Below, piece by piece: positions 44,614 to 52,865 of a DNA stretch of 64,000 nucleotides. A program made the position numbers and the translations under genes. The stretch's first letter is position 1; each line of letters opens with the position of its first letter. Source of the DNA: CAWDAQ01 sp963800325 (GTDB taxonomy: Bacteria; Actinomycetota; Actinomycetes; Actinomycetales; Dermatophilaceae); the NCBI GenBank assembly GCA_963800325.1, contig CAWDAQ010000005.1, positions 868,001 to 932,000 of the forward strand, read 5' to 3'. The notes beneath the pieces were generated by a model. The model was not told the DNA's origin and did not search any database. It saw only the letters and a list, made by a program, of their open reading frames with translations.

Positions 44614-46488
44614 ATGACCGCCAAGACCCGCCAGCAGCTCGATCGCGTCGTCATCAGGTTCGCTGGTGACTCGGGCGACGGCATGCAGCTGACCGGCGAC
44701 CGGTTCACGTCCGAGACCGCGGCACTCGGCAACGACCTCTCGACGCTGCCGAACTTCCCCGCCGAGATCCGGGCCCCCCAGGGGACGCTGCCCGGGGTCT
44801 CGAGCTTCCAGCTGCAGTTCGCCGACCACGCCGTGCTCACCCCCGGGGACGCGCCGGACGTGCTCGTCGCGATGAACCCGGCCGCACTCAAGGCGAACCT
44901 CGCCGACCTGCCCCGCGGCGCGACGGTCATCGTCAACACCGACGAGTTCAGCAAGCGCAACCTCGCCAAGGTCGGCTACACCACGAGCCCGCTCGAGGAC
45001 GGGACGCTGGAGTCCTGGCACGTCCACCCGCTCCCGCTGACCTCGATCACGGTCGAGGCGCTCGCCGAGTTCGACACCTTGGGCCGCAAGGACAAGGGGC
45101 GCGCGAAGAACATGTTCGCCCTCGGCCTGCTGTCGTGGATGTACAACCGTCCGACCACCGGCACCGAGGAGTTCCTCCGCTCGAAGTTCGGGAGCAAGCC
45201 CGACGTCCTCGAGGCCAACCTCACCGCGCTGCGGGCCGGGTGGAACTACGGCGAGACCACCGAGGACTTCTCGGTCTCCTACGAGGTCGCACCGGCCACG
45301 ATGCCGGCCGGCACCTACCGCAACATCACCGGCAACCAGGCGCTCGCGTACGGCCTCGTCGCCGCCGCGCATCGCGCCCGACGCCCGCTCGCGCTCGGGT
45401 CGTACCCGATCACCCCCGCGAGCGACCTGCTGCACATCCTCTCCGGCCTCAAGCGCCACGACGTGACGACGATGCAGGCCGAGGACGAGATCGCCGCCAT
45501 CGGGATGGCCCTCGGCGCCTCCTTCGGCGGCTCGATCGGGGTGACGACGACATCCGGGCCCGGGGTCGCGCTCAAGGCGGAGACCGTCGGGCTCGCGGTG
45601 AGCCTCGAGCTGCCGCTCGTCGTCGTCGACGTCCAGCGCGGCGGGCCGAGCACGGGGCTGCCGACCAAGACCGAGCAGGCCGACCTGCTGCAGGCGATGT
45701 ACGGCCGCAACGGCGAGTCCCCGCTCCCGGTCCTCGCGCCGCGGTCCCCGGCGGACTGCTTCGAAGCGGCCATGGAGGCGGTCCGGATCGCGACGACGTA
45801 CCGGACCCCGGTGTTCCTCCTCTCCGACGGCTACCTCGCCAACGGCTCCGAGCCGTGGCAGGTACCCGACGTCGCCGACCTGCCGGGCGAGCCGATCACG
45901 TTCCCGACCGAGCCCAACGCCGTCGACGACGCCGGCGCCCCGGTCTTCCGTCCCTACCTGCGCGACGAGGAGACCCTCGCGCGGCCGTGGGCCGTCCCGG
46001 GCACCCCGGGGCTGGAGCACCGCGTCGGCGGGATCGAGAAGGCCGACGTCACCGGCAACATCAGCTACGACCCCGACAACCACGACCACATGGTGCGCAC
46101 CCGCGCCGCCAAGGTCGCCGGGGTCGCGGCGAGCATCCCCCTGCTCGAGGTCGACGACCCGACCGGGGACGCCGACGTCCTCGTCCTCGGCTGGGGCTCC
46201 AGCTACGGCCCGGTCGCCGCCGCGGTCCGGGACGTCCGGGCCGCCGGCGCGCGGGTGGCCCACGCCCACCTGCGCCACCTCAACCCCTTCCCCCGCAACA
46301 CCGGCGAGGTGCTGCGCGGCTACCGGCGCGTCGTCGTGCCCGAGATGAACCTCGGGCAGCTGTCGATGCTGCTGCGGGCCGAGTACCTCGTCGACGTCCA
46401 GCCGTTCACCCGCGTCCGCGGGCTGCCGTTCACGACGGTCGAGCTCGCCGACGTCATCACCACCACCCTGGAGGAGGTGCGGCAGTGA
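44614..46488 (+). CDS. korA: 2-oxoacid:acceptor (2-oxoglutarate:ferredoxin) oxidoreductase subunit alpha
   Basis: This 624-residue subunit fuses the gamma domain (residues 1-190: IRFAGDSGDGMQLTGDRF, NFPAEIRAPQGTLPGVSSFQ) to the alpha/pyrimidine-binding domain (YPITPASDLLHILSG, TTTSGPGVALKAETVGLA) and a C-terminal transketolase-like domain. With KorB it decarboxylates a 2-oxoacid, usually 2-oxoglutarate, to acyl-CoA while reducing ferredoxin. The ATG at 44614 lacks a close ribosome-binding site; GGGAGGA is over 25 bases upstream. Confidence 0.92.
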   Translation: MTAKTRQQLDRVVIRFAGDSGDGMQLTGDRFTSETAALGNDLSTLPNFPAEIRAPQGTLPGVSSFQLQFADHAVLTPGDAPDVLVAMNPAALKANLADLPRGATVIVNTDEFSKRNLAKVGYTTSPLEDGTLESWHVHPLPLTSITVEALAEFDTLGRKDKGRAKNMFALGLLSWMYNRPTTGTEEFLRSKFGSKPDVLEANLTALRAGWNYGETTEDFSVSYEVAPATMPAGTYRNITGNQALAYGLVAAAHRARRPLALGSYPITPASDLLHILSGLKRHDVTTMQAEDEIAAIGMALGASFGGSIGVTTTSGPGVALKAETVGLAVSLELPLVVVDVQRGGPSTGLPTKTEQADLLQAMYGRNGESPLPVLAPRSPADCFEAAMEAVRIATTYRTPVFLLSDGYLANGSEPWQVPDVADLPGEPITFPTEPNAVDDAGAPVFRPYLRDEETLARPWAVPGTPGLEHRVGGIEKADVTGNISYDPDNHDHMVRTRAAKVAGVAASIPLLEVDDPTGDADVLVLGWGSSYGPVAAAVRDVRAAGARVAHAHLRHLNPFPRNTGEVLRGYRRVVVPEMNLGQLSMLLRAEYLVDVQPFTRVRGLPFTTVELADVITTTLEEVRQ

Positions 46489-47612
46489 CTGCCATCGACG
46501 ACCGCACGGACACGGTCGACCTCGGGATGCCGTCCCCGGGCCTGGCGGGGGTCCCCCGCCTCGGCGACGACGAGCAGCGCCCGACGAAGAAGGACTTCAC
46601 CTCCGACCAGGAGGTGCGCTGGTGCCCGGGGTGCGGCGACTACGCGGTGCTCTCGACGGTCCAGTCCTTCCTGCCCGACCTCGGGCTGCGGCGGGAGAAC
46701 ATCGTGTTCGTCTCCGGGATCGGCTGCTCGTCGCGGTTCCCGTACTACCTCGACACCTACGGGATGCACTCGATCCACGGCCGGGCGCCCGCGATCGCCA
46801 CCGGCCTGGCCTCCACCCGGGAGGACCTGTCGGTGTGGGTCGTCACCGGCGACGGGGACGCCCTGTCGATCGGCGGCAACCACCTCATCCACGCGCTGCG
46901 GCGCAACGTCAACATGACGATCCTGCTGTTCAACAACCGGATCTACGGCCTCACCAAGGGCCAGTACTCCCCCACGTCGGAGGCCGGCAAGGTCACCAAG
47001 TCGACCCCGCTCGGGTCGGTCGACACCCCGTTCAACCCGGTCAGCCTCGCGCTCGGTGCGGAGGGGACGTTCGTCGCCCGCACCCTCGACAGCGACCGCC
47101 GGCACATGACCGAGGTTCTGCGCGCGGCGGCCGAGCACCGCGGCACCTCCCTGGTCGAGATCTACCAGAACTGCCCGATCTTCAACGACGGGGCGTTCGA
47201 GAGCATCAAGGACCGCAGTCGGCAGGAGGCGCGGCTGGTCCAGCTCGAGCACGGCGGCCCGGTGGCGGTCGGCCCCGAGGGGGAGCGCCGCGTGCTCGTC
47301 CGGGCCGCGGACGGCGAGCTCGAGTTCGTCCCCGAGCAGGACGTGAGCCCCGACGCGCCGAACCTCGTCATCCACGACGCCCACGCCGCCGACCCGTCGC
47401 AGGCGTTCGCGCTGTCGCGCCTCGACGACGCCACCATGACCCACGTCCCGGTCGGGGTGTTCCGCAGCGTCGAGCGCCCGACCTACGACGACCAGGTGCG
47501 CGCCCAGGTCCAGGCTGCGGTCGACACCGCGGGCGGTCCCTCCGGCGACGCCGACCTGCAGGCGCTCCTGCGTGGCAAGGACACGTGGACGGTGAAGGCC
47601 GCCCGCGGATGA
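46485..47612 (+). CDS. korB: 2-oxoacid:ferredoxin oxidoreductase subunit beta
   Basis: The 375-residue thiamine-diphosphate subunit has the TPP motif GDGDALSIGGNHLIHALRRN and NNRIYGLTKGQYSPTS. [4Fe-4S] ligands are in WCPGCGDY, SGIGCSSRFPYY and YQNCPIFND, so the cluster is complete. The GTG at 46485 overlaps the korA stop and follows GGAGGAGG. It overlaps rarD at its 3' end (ATGA). Confidence 0.93.
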   Translation: MTAIDDRTDTVDLGMPSPGLAGVPRLGDDEQRPTKKDFTSDQEVRWCPGCGDYAVLSTVQSFLPDLGLRRENIVFVSGIGCSSRFPYYLDTYGMHSIHGRAPAIATGLASTREDLSVWVVTGDGDALSIGGNHLIHALRRNVNMTILLFNNRIYGLTKGQYSPTSEAGKVTKSTPLGSVDTPFNPVSLALGAEGTFVARTLDSDRRHMTEVLRAAAEHRGTSLVEIYQNCPIFNDGAFESIKDRSRQEARLVQLEHGGPVAVGPEGERRVLVRAADGELEFVPEQDVSPDAPNLVIHDAHAADPSQAFALSRLDDATMTHVPVGVFRSVERPTYDDQVRAQVQAAVDTAGGPSGDADLQALLRGKDTWTVKAARG

Positions 47613-48646
47613 GCGGATCGGCCTCCGACGAGCTCGGACCCCAGGGGCCCACGGCCCCGCCCAGCGCCACCACCGCCGCCGACACCACCGACGCCGCTGC
47701 TGTCGACGCCGACGCCGAGCAGCGGCGGGGCACGCTCGCCGGGTTCCTCGCGTACGCGATCTGGGGGCTGTTCCCGCTCTACTTCCACGCCCTCGAGCCG
47801 GCCGGGGCGTGGGAGATCCTCGCCCACCGGATCCTGTGGACCCTCGTGCTCTGCGCGGCGATCCTCCTCGTGCGGCGGGACCTGGAGTGGGTGCGCCCGC
47901 TGCTGGCCCGCCGGCGGCTCGCCCTCGGGGTGACCGCGGCGGCGTTCCTCATCGCGACGAACTGGACGATCTACGTCTACGCGGTCGTGAGCGGCCACGT
48001 CGTCGAGGCGGCGCTGGGCTACTTCCTCAACCCGCTGGTCACCGTCGCGATGGGGGTCGTCCTGCTGCGGGAGCGGCTCCGTCCGCTGCAGTGGACCGCC
48101 GTCGGCATCGGCCTCGTCGCGGCCGTGTACCTCACCGTCGACTACGGCCGACCGCCGTGGATCTCGTTCGCGCTCGCGCTGACGTTCGCGACCTACGGGC
48201 TGACGAAGAAGAAGGTCGGGGCGACGCTGCCGGCGATGCAGTCCCTCACGGCCGAGACCGCGGTGCTGCTGCCGGTCTCGGCCGTCGTCCTCGCCGTGCT
48301 CGCCGTCCGGGGCGAGTCCACGTTCGGCTCCGACGGCACCCTCCACGCCGCCCTGCTCGTCCTCGCCGGGGTCGCGACCGCGGGGCCGTTGCTGCTCTTC
48401 GCCGCGGCCGCGCGGCGCATCCCGCTCTCCCACGTCGGACTGCTCCAGTTCGTCACGCCCGTGCTGCAGCTGCTCTGCGGGGTCGTCCTGCTCGGCGAGC
48501 GCATGCCGACGAGCCGCTGGGTCGGCTTCGCCATCGTCTGGCTCGCGCTCGCCGTGCTCAGCGCGGACACCCTCGACGCCGGGCGGCGGCGCCGGGCGGC
48601 GTCCCGCGTCGCTCGCGCGGAGCGGCCGCCACTGAAGACCCCGTGA
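47609..48646 (+). CDS. rarD: RarD-type EamA-family permease
   Basis: This 345-residue, ten-helix transporter is of the drug/metabolite superfamily. The RarD signature GFLAYAIWGLFPLYFHALEP, HRILWTL and ATNWTIYVYAV is clear. A 40-residue Ala/Thr/Asp-rich N-terminus precedes the first helix. The ATG overlaps the korB stop by four bases, so it is cotranscribed with korAB. The substrate is unknown. Confidence 0.9.
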   Translation: MSGSASDELGPQGPTAPPSATTAADTTDAAAVDADAEQRRGTLAGFLAYAIWGLFPLYFHALEPAGAWEILAHRILWTLVLCAAILLVRRDLEWVRPLLARRRLALGVTAAAFLIATNWTIYVYAVVSGHVVEAALGYFLNPLVTVAMGVVLLRERLRPLQWTAVGIGLVAAVYLTVDYGRPPWISFALALTFATYGLTKKKVGATLPAMQSLTAETAVLLPVSAVVLAVLAVRGESTFGSDGTLHAALLVLAGVATAGPLLLFAAAARRIPLSHVGLLQFVTPVLQLLCGVVLLGERMPTSRWVGFAIVWLALAVLSADTLDAGRRRRAASRVARAERPPLKTP

Positions 48647-48742
48647 ACGGTCACCGGTCCCTGGCACGCCGCACTGCCTGAGGTGCGTGGGTGGTCCCGG
48701 AGCGGGGCGCCGGCGCGGTGGGCGGCGGGTGGTGCGGGCGGC

Positions 48743-49744
48743 TCAGCCGACGCGTTCGACGACGCCCGTCGCGAGCGCGCCGAGCGCGTCCTTGGCCTCG
48801 CTGTCGGGCAGGGGCGCGAGCACCTCGCGGGCCTGCCGGGCCTCGTCGCGGGTGCGGGCGCGGGCACGGTCCATGGCCGGGTGCCGGCGCAACAGCGCCA
48901 GGGCCTCATCCAGCAGCGGGTCCTCGCGCAGGTCGGAGCGGAGCAGCTCCTTCAGGCGGGCGTCGGCCGGGTCGGACGAGGCGAGGGCGTGCAGCACCGG
49001 CAGGGTCTGCTTGCCCTCGCGCAGGTCGGTGCCCGGGGTCTTGCCGGTGTCGGCGCGGTCGGAGGCGATGTCGATGAGGTCGTCGGCGAGCTGGAAGGCG
49101 ACGCCCAGCCGCTCGCCGAACTCGCGCATGATCGCCACCGTCGCCGGCGGGCAGTCACTGAACATGGCGCCGTACCGGGCGGCCGTCGCGATGAGCACGC
49201 CGGTCTTGTCCGCGAGCACCCCGAGGTAGTAGTCGACCGGGTCGGTGCCGGGCGGGCACGGCCGGTCGTCGCGGATCTGGCCGGCGCAGAGCCGCACGAA
49301 GGTCTGGGCCTGGATCCGGACCGGCTCGGCGCCGAGGTCGGCGATGATCTCCGAGGCCGTCCCGAACAGCAGGTCGCCGACGAGGATGGCCGTCGAGTTG
49401 TCGTACTTCGCGTTCGCGCTCTCCGCCCCGCGCCGCAGGGCCGCCTCGTCCATGACGTCGTCGTGGTAGAGCGAGGCGAGGTGGGTGAGCTCGACCGCGG
49501 CGGCGGACGCGACGACCGCGTCGGTGGTGCCGATGCCGAGCTCGGCGGCGAGGAGGGTGAGCACCGGCCGGAACCGCTTGCCGCCGGCGTTGACCAGGTG
49601 CCCGGAGGCCTCGGCGATGAACGGGTCGTGGTGGTCGACCCGACGGGCGATGAGCTCCTCGACGCGTCCGAGCCCGATCCCGAGCCGCTCCCCGAGGCCC
49701 CCGGCGACGCCGGGCAGGGCGAGGACGGGCGGGTTCGCTCGCAT
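48743..49744 (-). CDS. trans-polyprenyl diphosphate synthase (menaquinone side chain)
   Basis: This 333-residue prenyl elongase has the two aspartate-rich motifs LYHDDVMDEA and QLADDLIDIASD and the GGKRFRPVL start. It elongates allylic diphosphates with IPP, most likely to the long chain of menaquinone. The ATG at 49744 overlaps the nuoN stop (TGATG), so the electron acceptor's side-chain synthase is translationally coupled to complex I. Chain length cannot be read directly. Confidence 0.92.
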   Translation of the reverse strand: MRANPPVLALPGVAGGLGERLGIGLGRVEELIARRVDHHDPFIAEASGHLVNAGGKRFRPVLTLLAAELGIGTTDAVVASAAAVELTHLASLYHDDVMDEAALRRGAESANAKYDNSTAILVGDLLFGTASEIIADLGAEPVRIQAQTFVRLCAGQIRDDRPCPPGTDPVDYYLGVLADKTGVLIATAARYGAMFSDCPPATVAIMREFGERLGVAFQLADDLIDIASDRADTGKTPGTDLREGKQTLPVLHALASSDPADARLKELLRSDLREDPLLDEALALLRRHPAMDRARARTRDEARQAREVLAPLPDSEAKDALGALATGVVERVG

Positions 49745-51330
49745 CACCGGATGAACTGGGACGCCTGGGACGCGAGGTCGAGGACCGGGCCCGGGAGGAC
49801 GCCGAGCAGGACCGTCGCGGCCACGCCGACCGAGATCGCGGTCGTCGTCATCAGCGACGGGGTGAGCGCGACGACGTCGTCGGCCTGCTCGGTGAAGTAC
49901 ATCAGCACGATGAGGCGGACGTAGACGAAAGCGGTGATCGCACTGCAGAGCACGCCGATGACGACGAGGGTGACCCCGGCGGTGTCGCCGTGCGCGACGG
50001 CGGGCGCGAACGTCGCGTACTTGGCGGTGAACCCGCTCGTCAGCGGGATCCCCGCGAAGGCGAGCAGCAGCAGCGCGAACGCACTCGCGACGACCGGGTG
50101 CTGGCGACCGAGGCCGGCCCACTGCGAGAGGTGGGATGCCTCGGCGCCGCCCTGCCGGACCAGGCTGACGATCGCGAACGCGGCGATCGTGGCGAACCCG
50201 TAGGCGAGGACGTAGAACATGATGCCGCTGACGGCGGTCCGGTCGAAGGCGATGATCGCGACGAGGATGAACCCGGCGTGGGCGACCGAGCTGTAGGCGA
50301 GCAGCCGCTTGACGTCGGTCTGGGTCACCGACAGCACCGAGCCGACGACCATCGTCAGCGCGGCCACCGCGATGATGCCCCAGCGCCAGTCCCACCGGTC
50401 GGCCTCGATGCCGACGTAGACCAGGCGGAGGATCGCGCCGAACGCGGCGAGCTTGGTGCACGCGGCCATGAACCCGGTCACGGGGGTCGGGGCGCCCTGG
50501 TAGACGTCCGGGGTCCAGGAGTGGAACGGCACGGCGCCGACCTTGAACAGCACCCCGACGAGCACCATGACGACGCCGGGCAGGAGCAGCCCGTCCACCT
50601 CCGCGGGCGCGGTCGAGATCGCCTGGGAGATCTCGGCGAACCCGACCGACCCGGCGTAGCCGTAGAGCAGCGCCGACCCGAACAGGAAGAACGCGCTCGA
50701 GAACGCCCCGAGGAGGAAGTACTTCATGGCGGCCTCCTGCGAGAGCAGGCGGCGGCGACGGGCGAGCCCGCAGAGCAGGTACAACGGCAGCGAGAGGACC
50801 TCGAGCGCGACGAACATCGTCAGCAGGTCCCCGGCGGCGGGGAAGACCATCATCCCGACGACGGAGAACAGGGTCAGCGGGAACACCTCGCCGGTGGCCC
50901 ACCCGCGCCGGGTCACCTCCGCCTCGAGCGCGGAGCCCGGCACCGCGGCGCCCATCGGGGTGAACGCGTCCGGGCCGTTGCCGCCGAGCTTCTCGGCCAT
51001 CGTGAGGATCCCGAGCGCGGCGAGCACGAGGACCGACCCCTGGAGGAACAGGGTCGGCCCGTCGACGACGACGGTGCCGCCGAGGGTGGCCGTCTGGTGG
51101 TTGACCGACAGCGTGACGAGGACGACGAACGCGGCCACGAGGCTGCCGAGGGAGAGGACGACCTGGACGCCGTAGCGGCTGCGGCGGGGGACGAAGGCCT
51201 CGACGAGGACCCCGACGAGGGCCCCGGCGAAGACGATGAGCACCGGGGCGACGGCCGCGTAGTCGATGTTCGTGACCTGGAACGCCGCCGGCACCGACGT
51301 CGCCGCGGTCATGGGCAGGGCCGTCATCAC
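49744..51330 (-). CDS. nuoN: NADH-quinone oxidoreductase subunit N (main operon)
   Basis: This 528-residue antiporter-like subunit has about 14 helices. The helix-5 Glu is in MFVALEVLSLPLYLLCG, the Lys in VGVLFKVGAVPFHSWTPDVYQGAPTPVTGF, and QTDVKRLLAYSSVAHAGF follows. The start is GTG at 51330 or the next codon, ATG; both overlap the nuoM stop. It pumps protons as part of complex I in the cytoplasmic membrane. Confidence 0.95.
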   Translation of the reverse strand: MMTALPMTAATSVPAAFQVTNIDYAAVAPVLIVFAGALVGVLVEAFVPRRSRYGVQVVLSLGSLVAAFVVLVTLSVNHQTATLGGTVVVDGPTLFLQGSVLVLAALGILTMAEKLGGNGPDAFTPMGAAVPGSALEAEVTRRGWATGEVFPLTLFSVVGMMVFPAAGDLLTMFVALEVLSLPLYLLCGLARRRRLLSQEAAMKYFLLGAFSSAFFLFGSALLYGYAGSVGFAEISQAISTAPAEVDGLLLPGVVMVLVGVLFKVGAVPFHSWTPDVYQGAPTPVTGFMAACTKLAAFGAILRLVYVGIEADRWDWRWGIIAVAALTMVVGSVLSVTQTDVKRLLAYSSVAHAGFILVAIIAFDRTAVSGIMFYVLAYGFATIAAFAIVSLVRQGGAEASHLSQWAGLGRQHPVVASAFALLLLAFAGIPLTSGFTAKYATFAPAVAHGDTAGVTLVVIGVLCSAITAFVYVRLIVLMYFTEQADDVVALTPSLMTTTAISVGVAATVLLGVLPGPVLDLASQASQFIR

Positions 51331-52865
51331 TGGTCACTCCCGGAGATCGCTGCCGCGGGGGCACTGGGGGCGGGGTCGCTGACCCCGACGTACTGGAGGG
51401 TCTGGGACACCGCGGGGTTGAGCACGTCGAGCAGCGGCTTGGGGTAGAAGCCGAGGACGAGCAGCACCGCGATGACCGGGGCGACGACGAGCTTCTCCCG
51501 CAGCCCGAGGTCGGGCACCGCCGAGGCCAGCTCCGGGCGCGGGCCGGTCATCATCCGCTTGTACGCGAGCAGGATGTAGAGCGCGGCGAGCACGATCCCG
51601 AGCGTCGCGACGACCGCCGCGACCCGGTAGCGCTGGAACGTCCCGACGAGGACGAGGATCTCGGAGACGAACGGCGACAGGCCGGGCAGCGCGAGGCTGG
51701 ACAGGCCGGCGACGAGGAACGCCCCGGCGATCGCGGGGGTGACCCGCTGCCAGCCGCCGAAGTCGAAGGTGCGCCTGCTGCCCCGCCGGCTGACGAGCAT
51801 CGCCGCGACGAGGAACAGGGCGGCGGTCGAGAACCCGTGGTTGACCATGTACAGCGTGGACCCGGCCCCGCCGACGGTCGTCATCGCGAAGATGCCGAGG
51901 ACGATGAAGCCGAAGTGGCTCACCGAGGTGTAGGCGATCAGCCGCATGATGTCGGTCTGGCCGATGGCGAGCAGCGCGCCGTAGAGCACCGACACGACCG
52001 CGAGGGCGAGCACGACCGGGGTGGCCCACTGGCTCGCCTCGGGGAAGAGCTGGAGGCAGAACCGGATCATCCCGAACGTGCCGACCTTGTCGAGCACGCC
52101 GACGAGCAGGGTGGCGGTGGCCGGGCTCGCCTCGCTGGCGGCGTCCGGAAGCCACGTGTGCACCGGCCACATCGGCGCCTTGACGGCGAAGGCGATGAAG
52201 AACCCGACGAACAGCAGCCGGCCCACGTTCTGGTCGAACTGGGTGCCGGTGAGGGTCTGGACGAGGAAGCCGTCCGAGCCGCCGGGGCCGAAGACGTAGG
52301 TCCCGATGACCGCGACGAGCATGATGAGCCCGCCGGCGAGGGAGAACAGGAGGAACTTCACGGCGGCGTACTGGCGGCGGGGGCCGCCGAAGGAGCCGAT
52401 GAGGAAGTACACCGGGACGAGCATCGCCTCGAAGAAGACGTAGAACAGGAACACGTCGGTCGCGGCGAACACCCCGACCATGAAGGTCTCGAGGACGAGC
52501 AGTAGCGCGAAGTAGTTCTTCTCCCGGTGGCCGCCCTCCGGCACGTCGTGCCAGGCGGCGAGGAGGCACACCGGGGTGAGCACGACGGCCATGAGGATCA
52601 GGGACAGCGCGATGCCGTCGACGCCGAGGGCGTACGACACCCCGAACTGGGGGATCCACTCGTGGGTCTCGGCGAGCTGGAACTGCTGACCGGAGCCGCT
52701 GCGGAACTGCAGGGCGGCGAGGACCGCGACGACGAGCGTGGCGAGCGAGAACCCGAGGGCGACGTGCTTGGCGCGGCCGGCGAGCCGGGCCGGCAGGACG
52801 GCGGCGACCACCGATCCGACGAGGGGGACCACGAGCAACGTGGTCAGCCAGGGGAACGAGGTCAT
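51327..52865 (-). CDS. nuoM: NADH-quinone oxidoreductase subunit M (main operon)
   Basis: This 512-residue subunit has the essential Glu in FLFYVFFEAMLVPVYFLIG, Lys in VKAPMWPVHTWLPDAASEAS and QTDIMRLIAYTSVSHFGF. The ATG at 52865 overlaps the nuoL stop (TGATG). The C-terminal 25 residues are a polar tail. It is the middle proton-pumping unit of complex I. Confidence 0.95.
   Translation of the reverse strand: MTSFPWLTTLLVVPLVGSVVAAVLPARLAGRAKHVALGFSLATLVVAVLAALQFRSGSGQQFQLAETHEWIPQFGVSYALGVDGIALSLILMAVVLTPVCLLAAWHDVPEGGHREKNYFALLLVLETFMVGVFAATDVFLFYVFFEAMLVPVYFLIGSFGGPRRQYAAVKFLLFSLAGGLIMLVAVIGTYVFGPGGSDGFLVQTLTGTQFDQNVGRLLFVGFFIAFAVKAPMWPVHTWLPDAASEASPATATLLVGVLDKVGTFGMIRFCLQLFPEASQWATPVVLALAVVSVLYGALLAIGQTDIMRLIAYTSVSHFGFIVLGIFAMTTVGGAGSTLYMVNHGFSTAALFLVAAMLVSRRGSRRTFDFGGWQRVTPAIAGAFLVAGLSSLALPGLSPFVSEILVLVGTFQRYRVAAVVATLGIVLAALYILLAYKRMMTGPRPELASAVPDLGLREKLVVAPVIAVLLVLGFYPKPLLDVLNPAVSQTLQYVGVSDPAPSAPAAAISGSDQ

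Noticed and set aside
44551..44673. Small ORF upstream of and overlapping korA
   Set aside because: It has no ribosome-binding site, runs out of frame into korA and shows no conserved features; probably chance.
48647..48742. Terminator hairpin between the convergent rarD and polyprenyl synthase genes
   Set aside because: The 96-base gap is GC-rich but I could not find a convincing long stem, so no feature is called there.
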